20,511 nucleotides of DNA, taken from Alphaproteobacteria bacterium (GTDB lineage: Bacteria; Pseudomonadota; Alphaproteobacteria; Rhodobacterales; Rhodobacteraceae). This document shows, piece by piece, positions 1 through 6,491 of the stretch. The position numbers and the translations under genes were made by a program. Position 1 is the stretch's first letter, and every line of letters begins with the position of its first letter. The DNA lies in contig RFGD01000393.1 of NCBI GenBank assembly GCA_003696705.1, positions 1 through 20,511 of the forward strand. Reading direction: 5' to 3'. A model generated the notes under the pieces. That model saw only the letters and a program-made list of their open reading frames with translations. It was not told the origin of the DNA and did no database searches.

Positions 1-464
1 CGGGCAAGTTCGGCCCGATAGAGCCCCACGAAGTCGATCGTCTCGAGGTTGAGGGCCGGAAAGCCGCCATCCTGCGTGAGGTCCGAGACGATGCGTCGCA
101 CGAACGGAAACAGCATCCGCGGGCATTCGATCAGAAGGAAGGGGTGCAGCTGCTCGGCGGGGACGTTCTCGACGTTGAAGATCCCGACATAGTCCATCTC
201 GACGATGTAGAGCGTCTTCTCGTCCACCTTGTTCCGCGCGGTGGCCTTCAGTTTCATCGAGACTTCGAACTGGTTCTCGACCGGCCGCTTCCGCGCGTCC
301 AGATTGACAGCGATATTGATGTCAGGCTGCACCTCGCCCGAAACCCCTTGCTGGGCGGCGATGTTCTCGAACGACAGATCGCGGATGAACTGGCCCAGCA
401 CCTGCAGGCGCGGGGGCTTGGCCTGTTCCGCGGCGCCTTCGGTGGTCTTTTCGTCTTCGGCCAT
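1..464 (-). CDS. secB: Protein-export chaperone SecB (3' part beyond window)
   Basis: SecB is a cytosolic tetrameric chaperone that keeps preproteins unfolded and passes them to SecA. The reading frame stays open from ATG at 464 to the left edge, giving 154 residues; the usual family length is about 155-170, so only a short C-terminal tail should be missing. Family features are visible: the segment reading LGQFIRDLSFEN near residues 24-35, the PDINIAVNL strand, and the C-terminal FPFVRRIVSDLTQDGGFPAL stretch. A GGAG lies 9 bases before the 464 start. An in-frame ATG at 479 would add five residues but has a weaker ribosome site. The gene follows fxsA after 57 bases on the same strand. A weak TTGAGC-N17-TAGGAA match (525 down to 497) might give it its own promoter. 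Identification is confident; the exact start slightly less so. Confidence 0.93.
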   Translation of the reverse strand, partial: MAEDEKTTEGAAEQAKPPRLQVLGQFIRDLSFENIAAQQGVSGEVQPDINIAVNLDARKRPVENQFEVSMKLKATARNKVDEKTLYIVEMDYVGIFNVENVPAEQLHPFLLIECPRMLFPFVRRIVSDLTQDGGFPALNLETIDFVGLYRAELA

Positions 465-521
465 ACTCGGAAACTCCATGATTGGCTTCTGGCCGTTTCC
501 TAGCAGGCCGGGGGCGCGCGC

Positions 522-977
522 TCAATGGCGTGTCGGAGAAGACCCAGGGTCGTCGGGCGTAACGATCTCGCCCTCGATGATGGTCACCCGCGCACCCGTG
601 CGATCGTCTTCGGGCCAAACGACCGATTGAAACTGCCAGTGTCGCGCGATCAACCGCTTGATGATGGCGCGCGTCGTCGGGATGACCAGGAGGAACCCGA
701 CGGCATCCGTGAAGAACCCCGGCGTCAAAAGGAAGGCGCCGGCAAGAAGAATGAGTGCGCCGTCTGCAAGCGCCGCGGCCGGGTCGTCACGACCGCGAAG
801 CCCGGAGCGAAGGCGCTCGAGCGCGCCGAGACCCTCGGTCCGCACCAGCCAGGCGCCCAGGATTGCCGTCAGGACGACCGTGAGGAGCGTGGGCCACAGC
901 CCGATCAGGCCACCGACCTGAATGAACAGCGCAATTTCGACAAGCGGGATCAGCAGGAACAGAAGGACAAGGATCAT
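522..977 (-). CDS. fxsA: FxsA family membrane protein
   Basis: This is a 151-residue inner-membrane protein. It opens with a hydrophobic segment (MILVLLFLLIPLVEIALFI), followed by a second near residues 23-43, a polar linker, and a third and fourth (about residues 73-98) containing the GAFLLTPGFFTDAVG signature of the FxsA family. The tail is charged and soluble. In E. coli FxsA relieves exclusion of phage T7 by the F plasmid; its normal role is unknown. The ATG at 977 has only a weak upstream GAGA. It is divergent from the Tim44-like gene across 101 bases and is followed by secB. The family assignment is firm; a specific function is not. Confidence 0.9.
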   Translation of the reverse strand: MILVLLFLLIPLVEIALFIQVGGLIGLWPTLLTVVLTAILGAWLVRTEGLGALERLRSGLRGRDDPAAALADGALILLAGAFLLTPGFFTDAVGFLLVIPTTRAIIKRLIARHWQFQSVVWPEDDRTGARVTIIEGEIVTPDDPGSSPTRH

Positions 978-1078
978 GGTGTATCTCTATGGGTCGGCGC
1001 CGGTGGACTTGCCCATCGGCGTGCCATACATATGGGCTCGACAACCGAATTCCACACCCATCCCGATGCGGAGCGTTC
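978..1078. promoter_or_regulatory. Divergent intergenic region between fxsA and the Tim44-like gene
   Basis: This 101-base gap separates two divergent starts, so it must carry promoters for both directions unless one is internal to a gene. I see a TTGCCC at 1009-1014 and an AT-rich ATACATATG at 1026-1034, but their spacing fits no good sigma-70 pair, so I do not assign exact boxes. A GGAG at 1070-1073 is the ribosome site of the rightward gene. Confidence 0.35.
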
Positions 1079-1741
1079 ATGTCATCATCCCTTCTGCAGA
1101 TCCTCGTTCTCGCCGCGATCGCGATCTTCCTGGTCATTCGGCTTCGCAGTGTGCTCGGCACCAGGGATGGTTTCGAGAAACCCCCGGTCGCGCCCGAGCC
1201 CGATCGGCGCGAAGGGGCACGGCCCGAGCTTGAAGTGATCGAAGGCGGCGTTGACAGCGACATCGCCGACTATGTCGCCGAGGGCAGCCCCGCCGCCACC
1301 GCTCTGGCACAGATGAAGGCGATCGAACCGGGCTTCAGCGTGCGCGAGTTCATCGAGGGCGCGCGGGCGGCCTACGAGATGATCCTCATGGCCTTCGAAC
1401 ATGGCGACATCTCCGAGATCCGCGATCTTCTGTCGGACGAGGTGGCGGCGGCGTTCCAGGAAGTGATCGACGAACGCCGGGCTCAGGGACTCGACGTCCG
1501 GGCCGAGTTCCTCGGCGTGCGCGAAATCCGGATCGTTGGCGCCGAGTTCTCGCCGGCGACGGCGCTTGCCGAGATCACCGTGCGTTTCGTTTCCGAGATG
1601 AACTTCGTGATCCGCGACGCCGAGGGCAATGTTGTAGAGGGCGACCCGAACCACATTCGCAGGCAGAAGGACGTCTGGACCTTCGAACGCCGGATGGGCT
1701 CGTCGGATCCGAACTGGATTCTGGTCGCCACGGGCGAGTGA
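1079..1741 (+). CDS. Tim44-like domain protein, membrane-anchored
   Basis: This is a 220-residue protein with one N-terminal membrane segment (about residues 4-21), a polar, proline-rich and acidic linker, and a C-terminal Tim44-like domain (about residues 75-218). The domain resembles mitochondrial Tim44, which tethers Hsp70 to the import channel; bacterial relatives such as TimA are envelope proteins of poorly known role. The start is placed at ATG 1079 because GGAG at 1070-1073 lies five bases upstream and the membrane anchor begins at once. A start at 989 would add 30 arginine/proline-rich residues unlike the family. The stop TGA overlaps the mltA start (TGATG), so the two are probably translationally coupled. 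Its position facing secB and fxsA fits a link with protein export, but that is inference. Confidence 0.88.
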   Translation: MSSSLLQILVLAAIAIFLVIRLRSVLGTRDGFEKPPVAPEPDRREGARPELEVIEGGVDSDIADYVAEGSPAATALAQMKAIEPGFSVREFIEGARAAYEMILMAFEHGDISEIRDLLSDEVAAAFQEVIDERRAQGLDVRAEFLGVREIRIVGAEFSPATALAEITVRFVSEMNFVIRDAEGNVVEGDPNHIRRQKDVWTFERRMGSSDPNWILVATGE

Positions 1742-2766
1742 TGCGCCCCCTCGCCGTCGCCCTGGCGCTGGTCACGTGGCTGACGGGCGTCGCGACGGCC
1801 GGGGAGGTGCGGGTGCGAATGCTGGAATTCGAAGCGCTCGAGGGCTGGGCCGAGGACGACCACGGGGCCGCGCTATCGGCATTCCTCGAAACCTGCGGCG
1901 ACATGCCCGGCCCGGAATGGGCCGCCCTTTGCCGCTTCGCCCGCGACCACGGCGAAAACCCCCGCGCCTTTTTCGAACTCTTCTTCCGGCCGGTCCTGAT
2001 CGAGGACGGAAGCGAGTGCCTTTTCACGGGCTATTTCGAACCCGAGCTTGACGGCGCGCTGACGCAATCGGGACCCTACCGCTATCCGGTCTATGCCTTG
2101 CCGCGCGAAGCGCGCGATGGGCGCTGGGTGTCCCGGGCCGAGATCGAGCGAAAGGGGCTTCTCAAGGGACGGGGGCTCGAGATTGCCTGGGTCGACGATC
2201 CGGTCGAGCTGTTCTTTCTCCAGATACAGGGTTCGGGCCGGATCCGCCTGCGCGAAGGCGGCACGATCCGCGTCGGCTATGCCGGTGCGAATGGACACGA
2301 ATATCGTTCGATCGGGCAGGAACTCGTGCGCCGCGGGGTCTTTCAACCGCACCAGGTTTCCGCACAGCTGATCCGGAACTGGGTGCGACGCAACCCGCGC
2401 GACGGCGCCGAACTGTTGCGGCACAACCCGTCCTTCGTGTTCTTCCGGAAGCTCGACATCCCCCCGGAGAAGGGCCCGCTTGGCGCCATGAACCGGCCGT
2501 TGACGCCGTTGCGAAGCGTCGCCGTGGACCCGCGGTTCGTGCCCCTTGGCGCACCCGTCTGGATCGAGAAGGCGGGTTCCGACCCCATGCACCGGCTGAT
2601 GATCGCGCAGGACACGGGATCGGCCATTCGGGGGGCGCAACGCGCCGACATCTTCTTCGGCACGGGCGAGGGCGCCGGCCGCGCCGCTGGGCGCATCCGC
2701 GATGGCGGGCGGATGGTGGTGCTCCTCCCCATCCAGCTGGCCTATACGCTGGTCCCGGAGGGTTAG
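1741..2766 (+). CDS. mltA: Membrane-bound lytic murein transglycosylase A
   Basis: MltA cleaves the glycan strands of peptidoglycan, forming 1,6-anhydromuropeptides in the periplasm. The 341-residue protein starts with a Sec signal peptide (about residues 1-20, ending GVATA). No lipobox cysteine is seen, so it is probably not a lipoprotein, unlike E. coli MltA. The N-terminal MltA domain contains the FTGYFEPELDG motif, and the C-terminal 3D-type barrel contains IAQDTGSAIRG and RADIFFGTG; the conserved aspartates 291 and 303 lie there, one expected to be the catalytic acid. ATG 1741 overlaps the upstream TGA. A GTG one codon earlier (1738) is possible but gives the same protein plus one residue. 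The Smr gene begins one base after its stop. Confidence 0.93.
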   Translation: MRPLAVALALVTWLTGVATAGEVRVRMLEFEALEGWAEDDHGAALSAFLETCGDMPGPEWAALCRFARDHGENPRAFFELFFRPVLIEDGSECLFTGYFEPELDGALTQSGPYRYPVYALPREARDGRWVSRAEIERKGLLKGRGLEIAWVDDPVELFFLQIQGSGRIRLREGGTIRVGYAGANGHEYRSIGQELVRRGVFQPHQVSAQLIRNWVRRNPRDGAELLRHNPSFVFFRKLDIPPEKGPLGAMNRPLTPLRSVAVDPRFVPLGAPVWIEKAGSDPMHRLMIAQDTGSAIRGAQRADIFFGTGEGAGRAAGRIRDGGRMVVLLPIQLAYTLVPEG

Positions 2767-2767
2767 G

Positions 2768-3376
2768 GTGGCGCGGCGGCGACGGCATTTGACGGACGAG
2801 GAGCAACGCCTCTGGAAGCGCGTGACCGAGGGGGCAGAGCGCCTCGGGCCCCGGGCACCAGCCCCGGACGCGCGCCAGGAGGACGAGAAGGGGCAGAAGA
2901 ATCCGCCTGCCGGACCGGTCGCGGCCCCCGAACCGGCGCGCCGCTTCACGCCACAGCCCTTTCGCGTCGGCGAACGCGCGCGAGCGACCGAAGCAGCGGC
3001 CCCGGCCCCGCCCGCGGCCACGGGCCCGCGGCTCGACCGCCGTCAGCTTCAGGATCTGCGGCGCGGACGGCTCCGCCCCGAGGCGCGGATCGACCTTCAC
3101 GGCCTGACCCTTGCCGAGGCCGAGCCCCGTCTGGGACAGTTCATCCGGGCGTCGCATCAACGCGGATTTCGCCTTGTCCTCGTCATCACGGGCAAGGGTC
3201 GGCACGCGCAGGACGTCGGGCCGATTCCGGCGCGCCAAGGCGTTCTTCGTCAGCACGTACCGCTCTGGCTCTTGCGGCCGCCGCTGTCTCACATGGTGCT
3301 CGAAGTTGTGGAGGCGCATCGCCGCCACGGCGGCGGCGGGGCCTATTACGTCTACTTGCGCAAACGCCGAACCTAG
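2768..3376 (+). CDS. Smr domain protein (MutS2-type small domain)
   Basis: This is a 202-residue protein with a basic N-terminus, a proline/alanine-rich, likely disordered stretch (about 28-88) and a C-terminal Smr domain (about 103-200). The domain shows the IDLHG motif at 108-112 and the ITGKG motif at 140-144. Smr domains act as nucleases on DNA or RNA, or bind nucleic acid; which applies here is unknown. The start is GTG 2768, preceded by GGAGGG at 2757-2762 with five bases spacing; the longer frame from 2702 would run inside mltA in another frame. It follows mltA by one base. Its stop TAG shares the palindrome CTAG with the stop of the opposing hydrolase gene. Confidence 0.9.
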   Translation: MARRRRHLTDEEQRLWKRVTEGAERLGPRAPAPDARQEDEKGQKNPPAGPVAAPEPARRFTPQPFRVGERARATEAAAPAPPAATGPRLDRRQLQDLRRGRLRPEARIDLHGLTLAEAEPRLGQFIRASHQRGFRLVLVITGKGRHAQDVGPIPARQGVLRQHVPLWLLRPPLSHMVLEVVEAHRRHGGGGAYYVYLRKRRT

Positions 3377-4518
3377 CGCGTCGTCGGCGCCCCCATGGGG
3401 GCAAGAATGATTGCGGTCGCCCGCTGAACGGTCAGGACCGTTCCCGGGAAAAGACCCGTCCGCCCCGACACATCGCCGGCAAAGGCGTTGTCGACACGCC
3501 GGAGGCTGCGCAGGATCTGGATGAGGACCGGCGAGGAGGCGACCTGGAAATGGCGCAGCGCATCGCCGTCGTCGAACTCGGACGTGTCGAGAATCGTGAC
3601 ATCCAGATCGGCGACCCGCCAGACGTCGCGCAGATTGCCAAGTCGCTGATCCTGCCCGGTCAGAAGCGCCGACAGTTTCAGCGCCCGGTCCCGACGGGAC
3701 GTGATGATGACGAAGGGCTGTGGCAGCCGGGGCAGGCGCCGAACCTGGGCGCGGAACACATCGACGTCGATGTCCGGTGACAGAAGGATGACGCCATCAA
3801 TGCGTTGAAGCGTGTCTTTGTCCCCGCCTATGGCAAGTTGGCGGAGCGTCTCCATGGCAAGGAAGGCGCCAAGCGAATGGGCGACGATGGTGATCGACGG
3901 CGCCCCCGCCCTGGCGACGTCGCGAAGTGTCTCTTCCAGGCCGTCGCGGGAAAAGACGGTGCTGTCCCGGTCATATTGATACCCCAGCGGGCTGGCCAGT
4001 GACGGCCAGCTGTAGTGGACCGGAACGCCGTCGATCTCGAAATCATGAAGCAACTGCGCGAAGCGATAGACGCCCTCGGCGAAGTTCGTGTTGAAACCGT
4101 GAACGAAGACGACCGCCTGCCGGCGCGCCGGCGGAAGGCGCCGCAGCGCCGCGCCAAGGTCGCGGCGAAACTGCGCGGCGCGGTCATATTCCCTGATCTC
4201 CGAGGCCACGAACTCGGTGCGCGGATCGGGTCGGGCACCCGGATAGGTGATGTCCCCAAGCTGATGGGCCGGCGGGACCGACACGGCGACACGAGCGCGC
4301 CGGAGCGTTTCGCTTCGCACCGCACCGAAGGGCTCGATCCCCTTCGCTTCGGCCTCGCGCGCGCGGGTGGTGGCGACGAAAAGCGTGTGCGTGGTACCGA
4401 TTTCGCCGGCCTCGGGCACGACGACCAGCCGAGCCCGAGGGGCGCATGCTGTCAGGGTGAGCAGGATGGCCAGCCACAACAGCGCCCGTCGTGGGGGGTC
4501 TGCGGCCCGATCCGTCAT
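3373..4518 (-). CDS. DUF900-type alpha/beta hydrolase, predicted lipoprotein
   Basis: This is a 381-residue protein. It has a lipoprotein signal peptide with the lipobox LTAC (cysteine 25), so it should be lipid-anchored in the envelope. The alpha/beta hydrolase fold of the DUF900 family follows: VVFVHGFNTNF around 136-146 (the oxyanion strand), YSWPS at 169-173, and the nucleophile elbow HSLGA with serine 215. The substrate is unknown; esterase, lipase or amidase activity is possible. Its ATG at 4518 overlaps the hslU stop (TGATG), so it is the third gene of the hslV-hslU transcript and likely coupled to hslU. Its stop overlaps that of the opposing Smr gene by four bases. The fold and anchoring are well supported; the substrate is not. 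Confidence 0.87.
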   Translation of the reverse strand: MTDRAADPPRRALLWLAILLTLTACAPRARLVVVPEAGEIGTTHTLFVATTRAREAEAKGIEPFGAVRSETLRRARVAVSVPPAHQLGDITYPGARPDPRTEFVASEIREYDRAAQFRRDLGAALRRLPPARRQAVVFVHGFNTNFAEGVYRFAQLLHDFEIDGVPVHYSWPSLASPLGYQYDRDSTVFSRDGLEETLRDVARAGAPSITIVAHSLGAFLAMETLRQLAIGGDKDTLQRIDGVILLSPDIDVDVFRAQVRRLPRLPQPFVIITSRRDRALKLSALLTGQDQRLGNLRDVWRVADLDVTILDTSEFDDGDALRHFQVASSPVLIQILRSLRRVDNAFAGDVSGRTGLFPGTVLTVQRATAIILAPMGAPTTR

Positions 4519-5819
4519 CAGAGGACGTAGCGGCTGAGGTCTTCCGATCGCACGAGTTCGCCGACGTTCGCCTCGACGAAGGCGGCATCTATCGTGACCC
4601 GCTCGCCCTCTCGGTCGGGGGCGGTGAAGGAAAGCTCCTCGAAGACGCGCTCCATCACCGTGTAAAGGCGCCGGGCACCGATATTCTCGACGCTTCGGTT
4701 GACCTCGGCGGCCATTCGCGCCAGTGCCGCGATGCCGTCATCGGTAAAGTCGATCTCGACGCCTTCGGTCGCCATCAGCGCCTTGTACTGAAGCGTCAGC
4801 GCATTGTCGGTTTCGGTCAGGATCCGCACGAAGTCGGCCTCGGTAAGGGCGCGAAGCTCGACGCGGATCGGCAGCCGCCCCTGAAGTTCCGGCAGAAGGT
4901 CCGAGGGTTTGGCGATATGGAACGCGCCCGAGGCAATGAAAAGGATGTGGTCGGTGCGCACCGGCCCGTGGCGCGTGGCGACGGTCGTCCCCTCGATCAG
5001 GGGCAGAAGGTCGCGCTGGACCCCCTCGCGGCTGACGTCTGCACCGCGCGCCTCGGCGCGGGCGCAAAGCTTGTCGATCTCGTCGAGAAAGACGATGCCG
5101 TTCCCCTCGACCGCGTCGATCGCCTGTCGGCGGACGGCATCTTCGTCGAGAAGCTTGTCCGCCTCCTCGCGCACCAGGATGTCGTAGCTGTCGGCGACAC
5201 GCATCCGGCGCCGCCGGCGCCGCCCGCCAAAGGCCTTTCCGAACAGATCCTGAAGCGAAGCAATCTGGATTTCCATGCCGCCCATGCCGCCCGTGCCACC
5301 GGCCGGCGGCGCGCTGTCCTCGACCTCAAGCTCGACCTCGGTATCGGCAAGTTCGCCGCGGCGAAGCTTTTCGCGAAAGCGCTGGCGTGTTTCAGGTCGC
5401 GCGTTCTCGCCCGTCAGCGCGTCGAGGACCCGCTCTTCGGCGGCAAGTTCGGCCTTCGCGCGGACCTCTTCGCGCATCTGGTCGCGGACCATGGCAATGG
5501 CGCTGTCGACAAGATCGCGCACTATCTGCTCGACGTCACGGCCGACGTAGCCGACTTCGGTGAATTTCGTGGCCTCGACCTTCAGGAAAGGCGCTCGGGC
5601 AAGCTTGGCAAGCCGGCGCGAGATCTCGGTCTTGCCGACGCCGGTCGGTCCGATCATGAGGATGTTCTTCGGATAGACCTCGTCACGCAGTTCCGGCGGC
5701 AGGCGTTTGCGGCGCCAACGGCTGCGCAGTGCGACGGCGACGGCCCGCTTGGCATCGGCCTGGCCGATGATGAAACGGTCCAGTTCGGAAACGATCTCGC
5801 GCGGGGTCAGCTCGGTCAT
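4518..5819 (-). CDS. hslU: HslU, ATPase subunit of the HslVU protease
   Basis: HslU is the AAA+ hexamer that unfolds substrates and feeds them to the HslV peptidase. Its 433 residues match the usual length. Visible features are the Walker A GPTGVGKT at 57-64, the pore loop GYVG at 90-93, the intermediate I domain in roughly 110-230 (with an arginine-rich run GGRRRRRR), Walker B with LDEID (aspartate 246, glutamate 247), the GRLPIRVEL segment, the sensor-2 GARRL region, and the C-terminal EDLSRYVL tail that docks into HslV. A GGGAG six bases upstream supports ATG 5819. It lies 22 bases after hslV and its stop overlaps the start of the lipoprotein hydrolase. Confidence 0.97.
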   Translation of the reverse strand: MTELTPREIVSELDRFIIGQADAKRAVAVALRSRWRRKRLPPELRDEVYPKNILMIGPTGVGKTEISRRLAKLARAPFLKVEATKFTEVGYVGRDVEQIVRDLVDSAIAMVRDQMREEVRAKAELAAEERVLDALTGENARPETRQRFREKLRRGELADTEVELEVEDSAPPAGGTGGMGGMEIQIASLQDLFGKAFGGRRRRRRMRVADSYDILVREEADKLLDEDAVRRQAIDAVEGNGIVFLDEIDKLCARAEARGADVSREGVQRDLLPLIEGTTVATRHGPVRTDHILFIASGAFHIAKPSDLLPELQGRLPIRVELRALTEADFVRILTETDNALTLQYKALMATEGVEIDFTDDGIAALARMAAEVNRSVENIGARRLYTVMERVFEELSFTAPDREGERVTIDAAFVEANVGELVRSEDLSRYVL

Positions 5820-5841
5820 GGATGGCTCCCGTTCCCTGGCC

Positions 5842-6402
5842 TCAATCGGCCGAGACGGTTTCGATGGTCAGGTTGTGATTCGTGTAGACGCAAATGTCTG
5901 CGGCGATGGCCATCGCCTTGCGGACGATTTCCTCGGCGTCCAGATCCGAGTCCATGAGGGCGCGCGCCGCGGCAAGCGCATAGTTGCCGCCCGAGCCGAT
6001 TGCGGCCACGTCGTGTTCCGGCTCGAGCACGTCGCCCGCGCCGGTGATGACCAGAAGTTCCCGCCCGTCCGTCACGATCAGCATGGCCTCGAGTCGGCGC
6101 AAGAGCTTGTCAGTGCGCCAATCCTTGGCAAGGGCGACAGCGGCCCGGGCAAGCTGGCCGGGCGCGGCCTCGAGCTTGGCTTCGAGACGCTCGAGCAGGC
6201 TGAAGGCATCCGCCGTCGACCCGGCGAATCCCGCGACAACCTCGAGGCCGCCGGGGGCAAGGCGCTGAACCTTGCGCGCCGATCCCTTGATGACCGTCGG
6301 GCCCAACGACACCTGCCCATCGCCCGCGACGACCACCTTTCCGCCCTTGCGGACCGCGATGATGGTCGTGCCGTGCCAGCCGGGAAATTCGGTTCCGCCC
6401 AT
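5842..6402 (-). CDS. hslV: HslV, peptidase subunit of the HslVU protease
   Basis: HslV is a proteasome-beta-like threonine protease. Starting at ATG 6402 it has 186 residues. An 11-residue propeptide ending in WHG precedes threonine 12, so mature Thr1, Asp17 and Lys33 of the family correspond to Thr12, Asp28 and Lys44, all present. The propeptide must be removed autocatalytically; this is typical of alphaproteobacterial HslV, whereas E. coli only loses methionine. The frame extends upstream to 6444, but ATG 6402 has the ribosome site AAGAGGG and fits the family. The gene sits only 43 bases downstream of the infB terminator. No convincing heat-shock promoter was seen, though one must lie there or transcription reads through. 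Confidence 0.96.
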   Translation of the reverse strand: MGGTEFPGWHGTTIIAVRKGGKVVVAGDGQVSLGPTVIKGSARKVQRLAPGGLEVVAGFAGSTADAFSLLERLEAKLEAAPGQLARAAVALAKDWRTDKLLRRLEAMLIVTDGRELLVITGAGDVLEPEHDVAAIGSGGNYALAAARALMDSDLDAEEIVRKAMAIAADICVYTNHNLTIETVSAD

Positions 6403-6445
6403 TGTCGACCCTCTTGGCCGATAGCCGGCCTTTCCGTGAACCACA

Positions 6446-6482
6446 GAAAAAGGGAAAGGCGGCGGCCCCGACGGCCGCCGCC
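6446..6482 (-). terminator. Intrinsic terminator after infB
   Basis: A perfect 10-base-pair inverted repeat (GGCGGCGGCC at 6458-6467 and GGCCGCCGCC at 6473-6482, loop five bases) is followed on the minus strand by TTTCCCTTTTTC (6457 to 6446). It begins nine bases after the infB stop codon. The U-tract is interrupted by CCC but still U-rich, so this is a good Rho-independent terminator for the rimP-nusA-ylxR-infB operon. Confidence 0.8.
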
Positions 6483-6491
6483 CGTTCCGGT

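Noticed and set aside
497..525. Possible secB promoter TTGAGC-N17-TAGGAA on the minus strand
   Set aside because: The -10 match is weak and the site overlaps the fxsA stop; not strong enough to list as a feature.
989..1078. Extended start of the Tim44-like protein
   Set aside because: The extra 30 residues are unlike the family and a good ribosome site sits before ATG 1079.
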